A stretch of 64,000 nucleotides of DNA from an uncultured Roseovarius sp. (GTDB lineage Bacteria > Pseudomonadota > Alphaproteobacteria > Rhodobacterales > Rhodobacteraceae). This document shows positions 25,908 to 37,222 of this stretch, piece by piece. The translations under genes and the position numbers were made by a program. How positions within the stretch are numbered: position 1 is the stretch's first letter; each line of letters begins with the position of its first letter. The notes under the pieces are model-generated. The model did not search any database. It saw only the letters and a list, made by a program, of their open reading frames with translations, and had not been told where the DNA came from. Location of the stretch: positions 62,001 to 126,000 of the forward strand of contig NZ_CAJXNN010000003.1 of the NCBI RefSeq assembly GCF_913057115.1. Reading direction: 5' to 3'.

Positions 25908-28868
25908 TTATTTCCCTTCGGTGGTCAGCGCGGCATCAACCAGCGCGTCTTGTTGTGCTTTGTGTTGTGAAGCGAGGCCCGTGGCGGGCGAGGCGGCGGC
26001 CGCACGGCCGGTGTAGATCGGGCGGGTGTTCTTGGCCTTGATGCGTTGCAGCACCCATTCGATGTTGGGCTCGATGAAGGACCAGGCACCCTGGTTCTTG
26101 GGTTCTTCCTGACACCAGACCATCGTGGCGTTCTTGAAACGCTCCAGTTCCTTGACCATCGACATGGCGGGGAACGGGTAATATTGCTCGATCCGCATGA
26201 GGTAGACATCGTCGAGGCCGCGCTTGTCGCGTTCCTCCAGCAGGTCGTAGTAGACCTTGCCCGAGCACATGACGACGCGCTTGATCTCGTTGTCGGATTT
26301 CAGCTCCAGTTCGGAATTGCCGTATTGGGCATCGTCCCAGAGGACGCGGTGGAAGGAGGAGCCGGTGGTGAATTCCTCGGCCTTGCTGACCGCCATCTTG
26401 TGACGCAGGAGGGACTTCGGCGTCATCATGATGAGCGGTTTGCGGAAGGTGCGGTGCAACTGCCGGCGCAGGATGTGGAAGTAGTTGGCCGGGGTTGTGC
26501 AGTTGGCGACGATCCAGTTGTCCTGGCCGCACATGGTGAGGAAGCGTTCGAGGCGGGCCGAAGAGTGTTCGGGGCCTTGACCTTCGTACCCGTGGGGCAG
26601 CAGGCAGACGAGGCCCGACATGCGCAGCCATTTGCTTTCGCCCGAGGAGATGAACTGATCGAACATGATCTGCGCGCCGTTGGCGAAATCGCCGAACTGG
26701 GCCTCCCAAAGCGTGAGGGCGTTGGGTTCGGCCAGCGAGAAGCCGTATTCGAACCCAAGCACGGCGTATTCGCTGAGCATGGAGTCGATCACTTCGTACT
26801 GGGCCTGACCCGCGCGGATGTTGTTGAGCGGGAAATAGCGTTCCTCGGTTTCCTGGTTGATCAGGCCCGAGTGGCGTTGTGAGAAGGTGCCGCGGGTACT
26901 GTCTTGCCCTGCAAGTCGCACCGGGTAGCCTTCGGTGAGCAGCGAGCCGAAGGCCAGTGCCTCACCGGTGGCCCAGTCGAAGCCTTCGCCGGTTTCGAAC
27001 ATCTTGCCGCGTGCCTCAAGCACCCGGCCCACCGTGCGGTGCAGCGGGAAGCCATCGGGTGCGGAGGAGAGCGCCTTGCCGATTTCCTCGAAGGTTTCGG
27101 GTTTGATGGCGGTTTCGCCGCGCTGGTAGTCTTCGTCCTTGCGGTCGAGGTGGGACCACTTGCCATCCAGCCAGTCGGCCTTGTTGGGGCGGTATTCCTT
27201 GCCGGCCTCGAACTCATCGGCAAGATGCGACTGGAAGGCGGTTTTCATATCCTCGATTTCGCCTTCGGGGATCAGGCCATCCTTGACCAGCCGTTCGGTG
27301 TAGAGCGAGAGCGTGGTCTTGTGCTGTTTGATCTTCTTGTACATCAGCGGGTTGGTGAACATGGGCTCATCGCCCTCGTTGTGGCCAAACCGGCGGTAGC
27401 AGAAGATGTCGATCACCACGTCCTTGTGGAATTTCTGGCGGAACTCGGTGGCGACCTTGGCGGCGTGAACCACGGCCTCGGGGTCGTCGCCGTTGACGTG
27501 GAAAATCGGGGCTTCGACCATCAGCGCAATATCCGTGGGATAAGGCGAGGAGCGTGAGAAGTGCGGCGCGGTGGTAAAGCCGATCTGGTTGTTGACGACG
27601 ATATGCATGGTGCCGCCGGTCTTGTGGCCTTTGAGGCCCGAGAGACCGAAACATTCCGCAACAACGCCTTGGCCTGCGAAGGCTGCGTCGCCGTGCAGCA
27701 GGATGGGTAGAACCTTGATGCGTTCTTCGTCGTTCAATTGATCCTGCTTGGCGCGGACCTTGCCCAGAACCACGGGATTCACCGCCTCAAGGTGCGAGGG
27801 GTTCGCCGTGAGGCTGAGGTGGACCTTGTTGCCGTCAAATTCGCGGTCGTGGCTGGCGCCGAGGTGGTATTTCACATCGCCCGAGCCGTCGACATCTTCT
27901 GGCTTGAAGCTGCCGCCCTGGAATTCGTTGAAAATGGCGCGGTAGGGTTTGCCCATCACGTTGGCCAGAACCGAGAGGCGGCCCCGGTGGGGCATGCCGA
28001 TGACGATTTCCTCGACGCCCAGATTGCCGCCGCGCTTGATGATCTGCTCCATCGCGGGAATGAGGCTTTCGCCGCCATCAAGGCCAAAGCGCTTGGTACC
28101 CATGTATTTGACGTGCAGGTATTTCTCGAAGCCTTCGGCCTCGACCAGCTTGTTGAGGATGGCCTTGCGGCCTTCGCGGGTGAACTTGATTTCCTTGTCG
28201 AAACCTTCGATCCGTTCCTTGAGCCAGCCGGCTTCTTCGGGGTTGGAGATATGCATGTACTGCAGTGCGAAGGTGCCGCAATAGGTTCGGCGCACGATGG
28301 CGATGATCTCGCGGATCGAGGCGATTTCCAGCCCGAGCACGTTGTCGATGAAGATCGGACGATCCATGTCGGTCTCGGTGAACCCGTAGGATTTCGGGTC
28401 AAGCTCGGGGCGGTAGCCGTGGTCGCGCAGGCCCAGCGGGTCAAGCTCGGCCTCAAGGTGGCCGCGAATCCGGTAGGCGCGGATCAGCATGAGCGCGCGG
28501 ACGGAATCCAGAACGGCGCGCTTGATGGCGTCATCGGAAACCTCGACGCCTTTTTCGGCGGCCTTGTCCTTGATCTTCTGGCCCGCCTCCTTGGCCTCGG
28601 CTGCGGCGGGGTATTCCCCGGTCAGCGCGCTGGTCAGGTCATCCTCGGGCATGGGCGGCCAGTCGCCGCGCGCCCATGAGGGGCCTGCGGCCTCTTTTTT
28701 GACGTCAACCTCGCCATCGCCCAGTTGCGAGAAGAAGCTTTGCCAAGCCTCGTCCACAGCGTTGGGATCGTTGGCGTAGCGGGCGTAGAGCTGTTCGAGG
28801 TATTCCGCGTTGTGCCCCTGCATGAAGGAAGAGGCGTGGAAAACGTCGTTAGGAGATTGGTCGGTCAT
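25908..28868 (-). CDS. odhA: 2-oxoglutarate dehydrogenase E1 component
   Basis: 986 residues, in the normal range for thiamine-diphosphate E1o. It decarboxylates 2-oxoglutarate and succinylates the E2 lipoyl group. The N-terminal segment SSFMQGHNAEYLEQLYARY is the usual E2-binding region. YCGTFALQYMHISNPEEAGW, GMPHRGRLSVLANVMGKPY, HLGASHDREFDG, VNNQIGFTT and RRFGHNEGDEP are standard substrate and cofactor segments. The C-terminal CQEEPKNQGAWSF is also typical. It is transcribed leftward, 30 bases after the secreted hydrolase gene. Confidence 0.97.
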   Translation of the reverse strand: MTDQSPNDVFHASSFMQGHNAEYLEQLYARYANDPNAVDEAWQSFFSQLGDGEVDVKKEAAGPSWARGDWPPMPEDDLTSALTGEYPAAAEAKEAGQKIKDKAAEKGVEVSDDAIKRAVLDSVRALMLIRAYRIRGHLEAELDPLGLRDHGYRPELDPKSYGFTETDMDRPIFIDNVLGLEIASIREIIAIVRRTYCGTFALQYMHISNPEEAGWLKERIEGFDKEIKFTREGRKAILNKLVEAEGFEKYLHVKYMGTKRFGLDGGESLIPAMEQIIKRGGNLGVEEIVIGMPHRGRLSVLANVMGKPYRAIFNEFQGGSFKPEDVDGSGDVKYHLGASHDREFDGNKVHLSLTANPSHLEAVNPVVLGKVRAKQDQLNDEERIKVLPILLHGDAAFAGQGVVAECFGLSGLKGHKTGGTMHIVVNNQIGFTTAPHFSRSSPYPTDIALMVEAPIFHVNGDDPEAVVHAAKVATEFRQKFHKDVVIDIFCYRRFGHNEGDEPMFTNPLMYKKIKQHKTTLSLYTERLVKDGLIPEGEIEDMKTAFQSHLADEFEAGKEYRPNKADWLDGKWSHLDRKDEDYQRGETAIKPETFEEIGKALSSAPDGFPLHRTVGRVLEARGKMFETGEGFDWATGEALAFGSLLTEGYPVRLAGQDSTRGTFSQRHSGLINQETEERYFPLNNIRAGQAQYEVIDSMLSEYAVLGFEYGFSLAEPNALTLWEAQFGDFANGAQIMFDQFISSGESKWLRMSGLVCLLPHGYEGQGPEHSSARLERFLTMCGQDNWIVANCTTPANYFHILRRQLHRTFRKPLIMMTPKSLLRHKMAVSKAEEFTTGSSFHRVLWDDAQYGNSELELKSDNEIKRVVMCSGKVYYDLLEERDKRGLDDVYLMRIEQYYPFPAMSMVKELERFKNATMVWCQEEPKNQGAWSFIEPNIEWVLQRIKAKNTRPIYTGRAAAASPATGLASQHKAQQDALVDAALTTEGK

Positions 28869-28898
28869 GGGGCCATCCGTTCTTTGCCGCGGGCATGA

Positions 28899-29654
28899 TC
28901 AGTTTGCGATTTCTTTTTTTGCCAGTTGCTCAACTGTGCGCTGAAGGCGATTGAAGCCGTGGCTTGCACCGTTGACTGGGACGTAGGCCGCGGGCAATCC
29001 GCGCCGTTTTGCTGCGGCAACATAATCTTGCGACAGCTTGGGAAAGGTGTTGGTGTCACGGGTTCCGACGACTGCAAGAATGCGCGTGCCGGGGGCCACG
29101 CGTTTAAGGAATGCGTGGGGTGATTTACTGCTGCGCCATGGGCTTTTGCCGCGTTTGCTGCGCCATTCTGTGAGGTTGCAGGGGCAGGAGACAAGGATCA
29201 CACTGTCCATCAGGCCGGGATACATGCCAGCGATTGCGCCCAATTGGGCCGCGCCGCCGGAGTGGCCAATACCAATGACTTTGGTGTTGCCGGTCGCCTT
29301 GGCGAGATTTTGAATTGTCTGCGCCACCAGCTTGTTATTTCGGCTGGTGTAATGATCGCGCCGCCCGTTGTTGGAGCCGCGTGATTTCTGCCCGCCTTGC
29401 CCGGTATAGCCGGGCCGCACGAGAGCAAAGGTGGTGACGCCCCGGTTTTGTTGCGCGATGCGCTTGGCGATGTCGTAGTGGTAGCTTGCTGGGCCACCTT
29501 TGCTGACATCTCCGTGGAGGACGACGACAAGTGCCTTGTTGCCAGAGCCAAAGATCTGACCGTTGAGTGGCCCGGGTGATTGGGCCAGTGCCATTGAGAC
29601 GAAACCGCAAAGTAAGAGGGCCGCGAATTGCAGGGTATGGCGTATCGGTCTCAT
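28899..29654 (-). CDS. Exported alpha/beta hydrolase
   Basis: 251 residues from ATG 29654, which has GGAG at suitable spacing; ATG 29660 two codons earlier is possible. A signal peptide (LQFAALLLCGFVSMALAQ) points to the periplasm. The alpha/beta-hydrolase core shows VVVLHGDVSKGG near the oxyanion hole, the nucleophile elbow GIGHSGGAAQ, and late Asp and His candidates in VVGTRDTNTFP and GASHGFN. Substrate unknown. It sits between sucD and odhA on the same strand, with no obvious role in the TCA cycle. Confidence 0.8.
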   Translation of the reverse strand: MRPIRHTLQFAALLLCGFVSMALAQSPGPLNGQIFGSGNKALVVVLHGDVSKGGPASYHYDIAKRIAQQNRGVTTFALVRPGYTGQGGQKSRGSNNGRRDHYTSRNNKLVAQTIQNLAKATGNTKVIGIGHSGGAAQLGAIAGMYPGLMDSVILVSCPCNLTEWRSKRGKSPWRSSKSPHAFLKRVAPGTRILAVVGTRDTNTFPKLSQDYVAAAKRRGLPAAYVPVNGASHGFNRLQRTVEQLAKKEIAN

Positions 29655-29709
29655 GGTCATTGCTCCGGCGTGGGGGCAGGTGGGGAAAGATCCCCACCCG
29701 CATCGTGAT

Positions 29710-30594
29710 TTATTTACCGATCGCCTCAAGCACGGCCTCGCCCAGGGTGGCGGGGCTGTCGGCGACGACGATGCCGGCGGCTTTCATCGCTTCGATCTTG
29801 TCCTCGGCACCGCCTTTGCCACCGGCGACGATGGCGCCAGCGTGGCCCATGCGGCGGCCCGGAGGGGCGGTGCGGCCTGCGATGAAGCCTGCGGTGGGCT
29901 TCCAGCGGCCTTTCTTGCGTTCGTCGGCGAGGAATTGCGCGGCTTCTTCTTCGGCCGAGCCACCGATTTCACCGATCATGATGATCGACTCGGTCTCGTC
30001 ATCGGCAAGGAACCATTCCAGCACGTCGATATGCTCGGTGCCTTTGATGGGGTCGCCGCCGATGCCGACGCAGGTGGATTGGCCAAGGCCCACGTCGGTG
30101 GTTTGTTTCACCGCTTCGTAGGTCAGCGTGCCGGAGCGCGAGACAACGCCCACGGTGCCGCGCTTGTGGATGTGGCCGGGCATGATGCCGATTTTGCAGG
30201 CGTCCGGGGTGATGACGCCGGGGCAGTTCGGGCCGATCAGCGTGGATTTGGAGCCTTCGAGGGCGCGTTGCACGCGCATCATGTCAAGCACCGGGATACC
30301 TTCGGTGATGCAGACGATCACTTCCATTTCGGCGTCGATCGCTTCGAGGATCGAGTCGGCGGCGAAGGGCGGCGGTACGTAGATAACGGACGCGTTGGCT
30401 TCGGTTTCATGCTTGGCTTCGTGGACCGAGTTGAACACGGGCAGGTCAAGGTGTGTCTGACCGCCTTTGCCGGGGGTGACCCCGCCGACCATCTTGGTGC
30501 CATAGGCCACGGCCTGTTCGGTGTGGAATGTGCCCTGCGAGCCGGTGAGGCCCTGACAGATCACTTTGGTGTTTTCGTCGATGAGGACTGCCAT
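29710..30594 (-). CDS. sucD: Succinate-CoA ligase, alpha subunit
   Basis: 294 residues from ATG 30594 ([20 protein letters not shown]). With SucC it makes succinate and ATP or GTP from succinyl-CoA. The CoA-binding Rossmann motif [27 protein letters not shown], and the phosphohistidine loop [17 protein letters not shown] are present, the last with the active-site His in GHAG. An upstream extension of 19 codons lacks similarity and is excluded. It follows sucC by 57 bases. Confidence 0.96.
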   Translation of the reverse strand: MAVLIDENTKVICQGLTGSQGTFHTEQAVAYGTKMVGGVTPGKGGQTHLDLPVFNSVHEAKHETEANASVIYVPPPFAADSILEAIDAEMEVIVCITEGIPVLDMMRVQRALEGSKSTLIGPNCPGVITPDACKIGIMPGHIHKRGTVGVVSRSGTLTYEAVKQTTDVGLGQSTCVGIGGDPIKGTEHIDVLEWFLADDETESIIMIGEIGGSAEEEAAQFLADERKKGRWKPTAGFIAGRTAPPGRRMGHAGAIVAGGKGGAEDKIEAMKAAGIVVADSPATLGEAVLEAIGK

Positions 30595-30651
30595 CTTGGC
30601 GTACTCCTTTGGAAATTCCGGGGAGGTGCGCAGGGGGTGCGCACCTGACAA

Positions 30652-31845
30652 TCAGCCTTTGACCGCTTTCACGATTTTCTGGGCGCCATCCTTGAGGTCG
30701 TCGGCGGCGATCACGTCGAGGCCGGAGGTGTTGATGATCTCCTTGCCCTGTTCGACGTTGGTGCCTTCGAGGCGGACAACCAGCGGCACTTTGAGGCCGA
30801 CTTCCTTGACCGCGGCGACCACGCCCTCAGCGATCACATCACAGCGCATGATGCCGCCGAAGATGTTGACCAGAATGCCTTTGACGTTTTCATCGGAGGT
30901 GATGATCTTGAAGGCTTCGGTGACTTTTTCCTTGGTCGCACCGCCGCCCACGTCGAGGAAGTTGGCAGGCTCGGCCCCGTAGAGTTTGATGATGTCCATG
31001 GTGGCCATGGCAAGGCCCGCGCCGTTCACCATGCAGCCGATTTCACCGTCCAGAGCGATATAGTTGAGGTCATACTTGGAGGCCTCAAGCTCTTTGGGGT
31101 CTTCTTCGGTGGTGTCGCGCAGCTCGGCAATGTCGGCGTGGCGGTAGACCGCGTTGCTGTCGAAGCCCATCTTGGCGTCGAGGCATTTGAGATCGCCCTT
31201 GTCGGTGATGATCAGGGGGTTGATCTCGAGCATCTCCATGTCCTTTTCGAGGAACATTTTGTAGAGCGTGCCCATCAGCTTGACGCATTGTTTGACCTGC
31301 GGGCCGGTAAGGCCGAGGTTGAAGGCGATGCGGCGGCCATGGAAGGCCTGATAGCCGGTGGCCGGGTCGACCGAGAAGCTGAGGATTTTCTCGGGCGTCT
31401 TTTCGGCCACTTCTTCGATGTCCATGCCGCCTTCGGTCGAGCAGACGAAGGATACGCGGCTGGTTTGACGGTCGACCAGCAGGGCGAGGTACATCTCGGA
31501 TTCGATGCCGGAGCCATCTTCGATATAGATGCGGTTGACTTGTTTGCCCGCCGGGCCAGTTTGCTTGGTTACAAGGGTGCGGCCCAGCATGCGCTTGGCC
31601 TCGTCGGCGGCTTCTTCGACCGATTTGGCAAGGCGTACGCCGCCTGCCTCACCGGCGCCGGGTTCTTTGAAGGTGCCTTTGCCGCGTCCACCGGCGTGGA
31701 TTTGTGCCTTGACCACCCAAAGGGGGCCGTCGAGTTCACCTGCGGCTGTCTTGGCCTCTTCGGCGCGGAGGACGACGCGGCCGTCCGACACCGGGGCACC
31801 GTAGGAGCGAAGAAGCGACTTCGCCTGATACTCATGGATGTTCAT
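30652..31845 (-). CDS. sucC: Succinate-CoA ligase, beta subunit
   Basis: 397 residues from ATG 31845 ([20 protein letters not shown]). The ATP-grasp domain includes [17 protein letters not shown] and the Mg-binding region [20 protein letters not shown]. The C-terminal CoA-ligase domain has [16 protein letters not shown] and the P-loop-like [15 protein letters not shown] strongly palindromic control region lies about 100-145 bases upstream, so this is probably the first gene of the leftward sucCD-hydrolase-odhAB-lpdA unit. Confidence 0.97.
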   Translation of the reverse strand: MNIHEYQAKSLLRSYGAPVSDGRVVLRAEEAKTAAGELDGPLWVVKAQIHAGGRGKGTFKEPGAGEAGGVRLAKSVEEAADEAKRMLGRTLVTKQTGPAGKQVNRIYIEDGSGIESEMYLALLVDRQTSRVSFVCSTEGGMDIEEVAEKTPEKILSFSVDPATGYQAFHGRRIAFNLGLTGPQVKQCVKLMGTLYKMFLEKDMEMLEINPLIITDKGDLKCLDAKMGFDSNAVYRHADIAELRDTTEEDPKELEASKYDLNYIALDGEIGCMVNGAGLAMATMDIIKLYGAEPANFLDVGGGATKEKVTEAFKIITSDENVKGILVNIFGGIMRCDVIAEGVVAAVKEVGLKVPLVVRLEGTNVEQGKEIINTSGLDVIAADDLKDGAQKIVKAVKG

Positions 31846-31947
31846 GAAACTGTCCCGTTTTGCTACATTCGGGACCGTTATACCCATAGGATTGACGCCG
31901 CCTTAAAGCGTTTTTTGCGGAAATCGAGGTTTTGGGGCAAAATTCGT

Positions 31948-31988
31948 ACATTTGTGATCACACGCTGAAAACCTGTGATCACAAATGT
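31948..31988 (-). promoter_or_regulatory. Paired TGTGATCACA operators upstream of sucC
   Basis: ACATTTGTGATCACA (31948-31962) and its exact reverse complement TGTGATCACAAATGT (31974-31988) form a 15-base inverted repeat. Each arm contains the ten-base palindrome TGTGATCACA. The palindrome centres are 21 bases apart, two helical turns, and lie about 110-140 bases before the sucC start. The same palindrome pair occurs before sdhC. A dimeric or tetrameric repressor or activator is likely; its identity is unknown. Confidence 0.75.
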
Positions 31989-32022
31989 GAAAAGATAACG
32001 AAATAGGCATATTTAAAAGAAT

Positions 32023-32049
32023 CGGGGCCGGGAATTTCCCCCGGCCCCG
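32023..32049 (-). terminator. Terminator after mdh
   Basis: CGGGGCCGGG pairs with CCCGGCCCCG around a short AATTTCC loop. On the leftward strand it is followed by GATTCTTTTAAA. It separates mdh from the sucC promoter region, so mdh and sucCD are probably separate transcripts. Confidence 0.85.
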
Positions 32050-32073
32050 CTTAGTTTTTCCCGATGGCAAATA

Positions 32074-33954
<1,881 letters not shown>

Positions 33955-33955
33955 G

Positions 33956-34255
33956 TCAGGCGTCGCTGCCATCGGCGGGCAGGGCCTCGGCAAGGGTCTC
34001 ATAGGCCTGACCACTGGCCACGAGGCAAGATATGCCGTGGGCCGACGTCACGATGATGGTCCAGGTGCCGGAGGTGGGGGAGGCAAAAACCTCAACCATG
34101 GCATTGTTGGCCCCAAGGCCCATGGATTGCCGGGTTTCGCCGAAGCGGTCGGCCAAACGGTCAACGACAACCTCACGCGGCGCGCAGTTTTGCGGTTGTG
34201 CATTGGCGGCAGTGCCAAGCAGCGCGGCGCAGGCAAGTGAAATGGCAGCTTTCAT
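33956..34255 (-). CDS. Small exported protein of unknown function
   Basis: 99 residues. A signal peptide (MKAAISLACAALLGTAANAQ) is followed by a mature part of about 79 residues with two cysteines (NCAPRE and ISCLVASG) that could form a disulfide. VDRLADRFGETRQSMGL and WTIIVTSAHGISCLVASGQA resemble small secreted proteins common in Rhodobacteraceae, but no function is known to me. It ends one base from the TauE/SafE gene and shares its upstream gap with mcl2. Confidence 0.78.
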   Translation of the reverse strand: MKAAISLACAALLGTAANAQPQNCAPREVVVDRLADRFGETRQSMGLGANNAMVEVFASPTSGTWTIIVTSAHGISCLVASGQAYETLAEALPADGSDA

Positions 34256-34351
34256 CGTTTTTCCCCTTTCTGGTGGTCAGATGCCGAAAAGCCTGTGAGC
34301 AGGATACTTCATTGTGGTTAACGGAGCGTGCGCGGCAGGATAACGCGGGGT

Positions 34352-34365
34352 TGCTGCGCTGCGGC
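34352..34365. promoter_or_regulatory. TGC-rich motif upstream of mcl2
   Basis: TGCTGCGCTGCGGC, an exact copy of the motif before mdh, 86-99 bases upstream of the mcl2 start. Interpretation is as for the mdh copy. Confidence 0.45.
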
Positions 34366-34450
34366 GAGAAAGTGCTTGAACATTTCCGTTGAAAAATGCC
34401 ATTCCTGCGCAAGATTGTTGCCGACAGAGCCGCAGGCGAGGAGTTGACCC

Positions 34451-35314
34451 ATGGATTTGACCACGCATCCCTATCGTTCGGTGCTTTATATTCCCGGCTC
34501 GAAAGAGCGGGCTTTGGAGAAGGCGCAGACCCTTCCGACCGATGCGATTATTTTCGACTTGGAAGATGCCGTGGCGCCTGATGCCAAGGCCGAGGCGCGT
34601 GAGACTTTGGCCAAGGCGTTGAAGGCCGGGGGCTTTGGCAAGCGGGCCAAGATCGTGCGGATCAATGCCCTGACGACTGAATGGGGTAATGAGGATGTGC
34701 GGGTTCTGAAAGATGCGGGGGCCGATATTTTCCTGCTGCCCAAGGTGAACACGCCCACGGATGTGGATGCGCTGGCTGACTTGCTGGGGCCGCAGATGCC
34801 GATCTGGGTGATGATGGAGACCCCAGTGAGCGTGTTCAACGCCCGTGAGATTGCCGCGCATGCGCAGGTGACGGGGCTGGTGGCCGGGACAAATGACCTG
34901 ACCAAGGATTTGGGCTGCCGGAGCCGCGCGGACCGTTTGCCGTTGATGACCTCTTTGCAGATGATCGTGATGGCGGCGCGCGCGGCGCGGGGCGTTGTGG
35001 CGATTGACGGGGTGTATAACCGGTTCCGCGATGGCGACGGATTGAAGGCCGAGTGCGAGCAGGGCCGTGATCTGGGCTTTGATGGCAAGACCCTGATTCA
35101 TCCGGCGCAGATCGACGTGACCAACACGGCCTTTGCGCCGACACAATCCGAGATCGAATTGGCCGAACGCCAGATTGCGGCGTTTGAAGAATCCCATGCC
35201 TCGGGCCAAGGTGTGGCCGTGGTGGACGGACAGATCGTGGAAAACCTGCATGTTGTCGCGGCGCAGCGGACGTTGGCCAAATCGGCGGCGATTCAGGAAC
35301 TGGCAGCGGAGTAA
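34451..35314 (+). CDS. mcl2: (3S)-malyl-CoA thioesterase (CitE/HpcH family)
   Basis: 287 residues, close to R. sphaeroides Mcl2 and shorter than the malyl-CoA lyase Mcl1 (about 318). In the ethylmalonyl-CoA pathway Mcl2 releases malate from malyl-CoA. CitE-fold residues are visible: substrate Arg 70 in KIVRINA, the metal-binding Glu 123 in VMMETPVSV, and Asp 149 in VAGTNDLTKDLG. RSVLYIPGSKERALEKA is the usual N-terminus. The mcl2-nnrU-DUF1737-mch order beside sdh supports Mcl2 over Mcl1 or a citrate-lyase subunit; lyase activity cannot be excluded from sequence. Confidence 0.88.
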   Translation: MDLTTHPYRSVLYIPGSKERALEKAQTLPTDAIIFDLEDAVAPDAKAEARETLAKALKAGGFGKRAKIVRINALTTEWGNEDVRVLKDAGADIFLLPKVNTPTDVDALADLLGPQMPIWVMMETPVSVFNAREIAAHAQVTGLVAGTNDLTKDLGCRSRADRLPLMTSLQMIVMAARAARGVVAIDGVYNRFRDGDGLKAECEQGRDLGFDGKTLIHPAQIDVTNTAFAPTQSEIELAERQIAAFEESHASGQGVAVVDGQIVENLHVVAAQRTLAKSAAIQELAAE

Positions 35315-35320
35315 TTGGCG

Positions 35321-35866
35321 ATGGCATATCTTATCTTGGGTCTTGCGCTTTGGTTCGCGGGGCATTTTTTCAAGCGCGCGCTGCCGGATATGCGCGCCAA
35401 TATGGGCAATGCCGGGAAGGGTGTTGCCGCGCTGATCATTCTGGGCGGTCTGGTTTTGATGGTCGTGGGCTATCGGCAGGCGGATTTTGTGAATCTCTGG
35501 TATCCGCCGGCGTGGACGGTGCATTTGAATAACCTGCTGATGCTGGTGGCCGTTTTCGTTTACGGGATGAGCGCCACGAAGGGTCGGCTGCGCGGCAAGA
35601 TGCGGCATCCGCAGCTGGTGGCGGTGAAAATCTGGGCCGTGGCGCATTTGCTGGTGAATGGCGATCTGGCCTCGCTGGTGTTGTTTGGTGGGTTGCTGGC
35701 TTGGGCGGTGATCGAGGTGATCGTGATCAACCGCTCGGAAGAGTGGGTGCGCCCGGAGCCCGGCCCGGCCAAGAAGGACATCCTGTTGGTGGTCATTACC
35801 TTGGTGATGTTCTTCGCGATTACCTTCATTCACAATTGGCTGGGCGTCTGGCCGTTCCCGGGGTGA
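35321..35866 (+). CDS. NnrU family membrane protein
   Basis: 181 residues from ATG 35321, preceded by GCGGAG; TTG 35315 is possible. About five hydrophobic segments and the sequences LALWFAGHFFKRALPDMRA, MRHPQLVAVKIWAVAHLLVN and NGDLASLVLFG are hallmarks of the NnrU family. NnrU was named for its link with denitrification in Rhodobacter and is related to heme/isoprenoid-associated membrane proteins such as 15-cis-zeta-carotene isomerase. Here it lies between mcl2 and mch, with no nitrogen-oxide genes in view. Confidence 0.88.
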   Translation: MAYLILGLALWFAGHFFKRALPDMRANMGNAGKGVAALIILGGLVLMVVGYRQADFVNLWYPPAWTVHLNNLLMLVAVFVYGMSATKGRLRGKMRHPQLVAVKIWAVAHLLVNGDLASLVLFGGLLAWAVIEVIVINRSEEWVRPEPGPAKKDILLVVITLVMFFAITFIHNWLGVWPFPG

Positions 35867-35870
35867 CAAG

Positions 35871-36074
35871 ATGAAGCTCTATCGTTTCCTATCGGCCGAT
35901 GACACATCGGGCTTTTGTCACAAGGTGACCGAGGCCCTGAACAAGGGGTGGGCGCTTCATGGTGACCCGACCTATGCCTTTGATCATGCCAATGGCGTCA
36001 TGCGCTGTGGGCAGGCGGTGGTGAAAGAGGTGGATGGCACCTACTCCCCCGATATGAAACTTGGAGATCAGTGA
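35871..36074 (+). CDS. DUF1737 domain small protein
   Basis: 67 residues matching the short DUF1737 family (YRFLSADDTSGFCHKVTEAL, LNKGWALHGDPTYAFD). It is soluble with no signal peptide or motif of known function. It starts four bases after the nnrU stop and ends just before mch, so it is probably co-translated with them. Confidence 0.82.
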   Translation: MKLYRFLSADDTSGFCHKVTEALNKGWALHGDPTYAFDHANGVMRCGQAVVKEVDGTYSPDMKLGDQ

Positions 36075-36076
36075 CC

Positions 36077-37108
36077 ATGGCCAAGACAAACCCGGGCCGG
36101 TTTTTCGAAGATTATACCGTTGGTGAAACCATTGCACATGCGGTGCCGCGCACCGTGTCGGGCGGGGAGCGGGCGCTGTATCACGCGCTTTATCCGGCGC
36201 GGCATGCCTTGTATTCCTCGGACGCTTTCGCGCAATCCTGTGGGTTGCCAGCCAGCCCGATTGACGATTTGGCGGCGTTTCACGTGGTGTTTGGCAAGAC
36301 GGTGCCTGATATTTCGCTCAATGCTTTGGCGAACTTGGGTTATGCCGAGGGCCGGTGGCTGAAGCCGGTGTATCCCGGCGATACGCTGCGCTCGAGTTCG
36401 GAGGTGATTGGCCTCAAGCAGAACTCCAATGGCAAGTCCGGTGTTGTTTGGGTGCGCACCAAGGGCGAGAACCAGCGCGGCGAGACCGTGATGGATTACG
36501 TGCGCTGGGTGATGGTGCGCAAGCGCGATGCGGGCAGCGACGCGCCCGAGACTACCATTCCGGATTTGAAGCCGGTGCTTGAGGTGAGCGACTTGGTGGT
36601 GCCCGAGGGGCTGGATTTCACCGATTACGATTTCACGCTGGCCGGGGAGCCGCATCGCTGGGGCGACTATGAGGTGGGCGAGACCATCGACCATGTGGAT
36701 GGTGTGACGGTGGAAGAGGCCGAGCATATGATGGCCACGCGCCTGTGGCAGAACACCGCCAAGGTGCATTTCGACGCCACGCTGCGCGAGGATGGCAACC
36801 GGTTGATCTATGGCGGGCATGTGATTTCCATGGCGCGGACGCTGTCGTTCAACGGGTTGGCCAATGCGCAGATGATCGTGGGCTTGAATGGCGGGGCGCA
36901 TGCGAACCCCTGTTATAGCGGCGATACGATCAAGGCCTGGAGCGAGGTGTTGGACAAGGCCGAAACCGGCGCGCCGGGGATTGGCGCGCTGCGCCTGCGT
37001 CTGGTGGCGACCAAGGGCGGGGAGCCATTTACCCTGAAGGGGGAGGATGGAAAGTACTTGCCGCATGTGCTTCTGGATCTGGATTACTGGGCCTTGATGC
37101 CGATGTGA
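36077..37108 (+). CDS. mch: Mesaconyl-CoA (C1) hydratase
   Basis: 343 residues, the length known for the R. sphaeroides enzyme. It hydrates mesaconyl-C1-CoA to beta-methylmalyl-CoA in the ethylmalonyl-CoA pathway. Two MaoC/hot-dog halves are visible: FFEDYTVGETIAHAVPRTVS at the N-terminus, with an internal FAQSCGLPASPIDDLAAFHVVF, and WGDYEVGETIDHVDGVTVEE in the second half. ATG 36077 has GGAG ten bases upstream; GTG 36071 is the alternative. A terminator follows directly. Confidence 0.93.
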   Translation: MAKTNPGRFFEDYTVGETIAHAVPRTVSGGERALYHALYPARHALYSSDAFAQSCGLPASPIDDLAAFHVVFGKTVPDISLNALANLGYAEGRWLKPVYPGDTLRSSSEVIGLKQNSNGKSGVVWVRTKGENQRGETVMDYVRWVMVRKRDAGSDAPETTIPDLKPVLEVSDLVVPEGLDFTDYDFTLAGEPHRWGDYEVGETIDHVDGVTVEEAEHMMATRLWQNTAKVHFDATLREDGNRLIYGGHVISMARTLSFNGLANAQMIVGLNGGAHANPCYSGDTIKAWSEVLDKAETGAPGIGALRLRLVATKGGEPFTLKGEDGKYLPHVLLDLDYWALMPM

Positions 37109-37126
37109 ATTGTGGATCGTGGGAAT

Positions 37127-37136
37127 TGTGATCACA
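37127..37136. promoter_or_regulatory. Single TGTGATCACA palindrome after mch
   Basis: A further copy of the palindrome found before sucC and sdhC, 19 bases past the mch stop. Its last bases form the left foot of the mch terminator. It may belong to the sdhC control region as a distal site, about 100 bases from the proximal pair. Confidence 0.5.
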
Positions 37137-37163
37137 GGCCCGGTGAGCGCGCGGGCCTGTTTT
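37134..37163 (+). terminator. Rho-independent terminator of the mcl2-mch transcript
   Basis: ACAGGCCCG pairs with CGGGCCTGT around GTGAGCGCG, followed by TTT. It lies 26 bases after the mch stop. Confidence 0.85.
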
Positions 37164-37222
37164 CGTATTAGCATCCGGGAATATTTAGGCTGGGAATGAC
37201 TGACTGATTCTGTGAGGATTTC

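Noticed and set aside
34173-34412. 79-codon leftward frame before mcl2
   Set aside because: Overlaps the start of the small exported protein in another frame, with no ribosome site or recognisable sequence.
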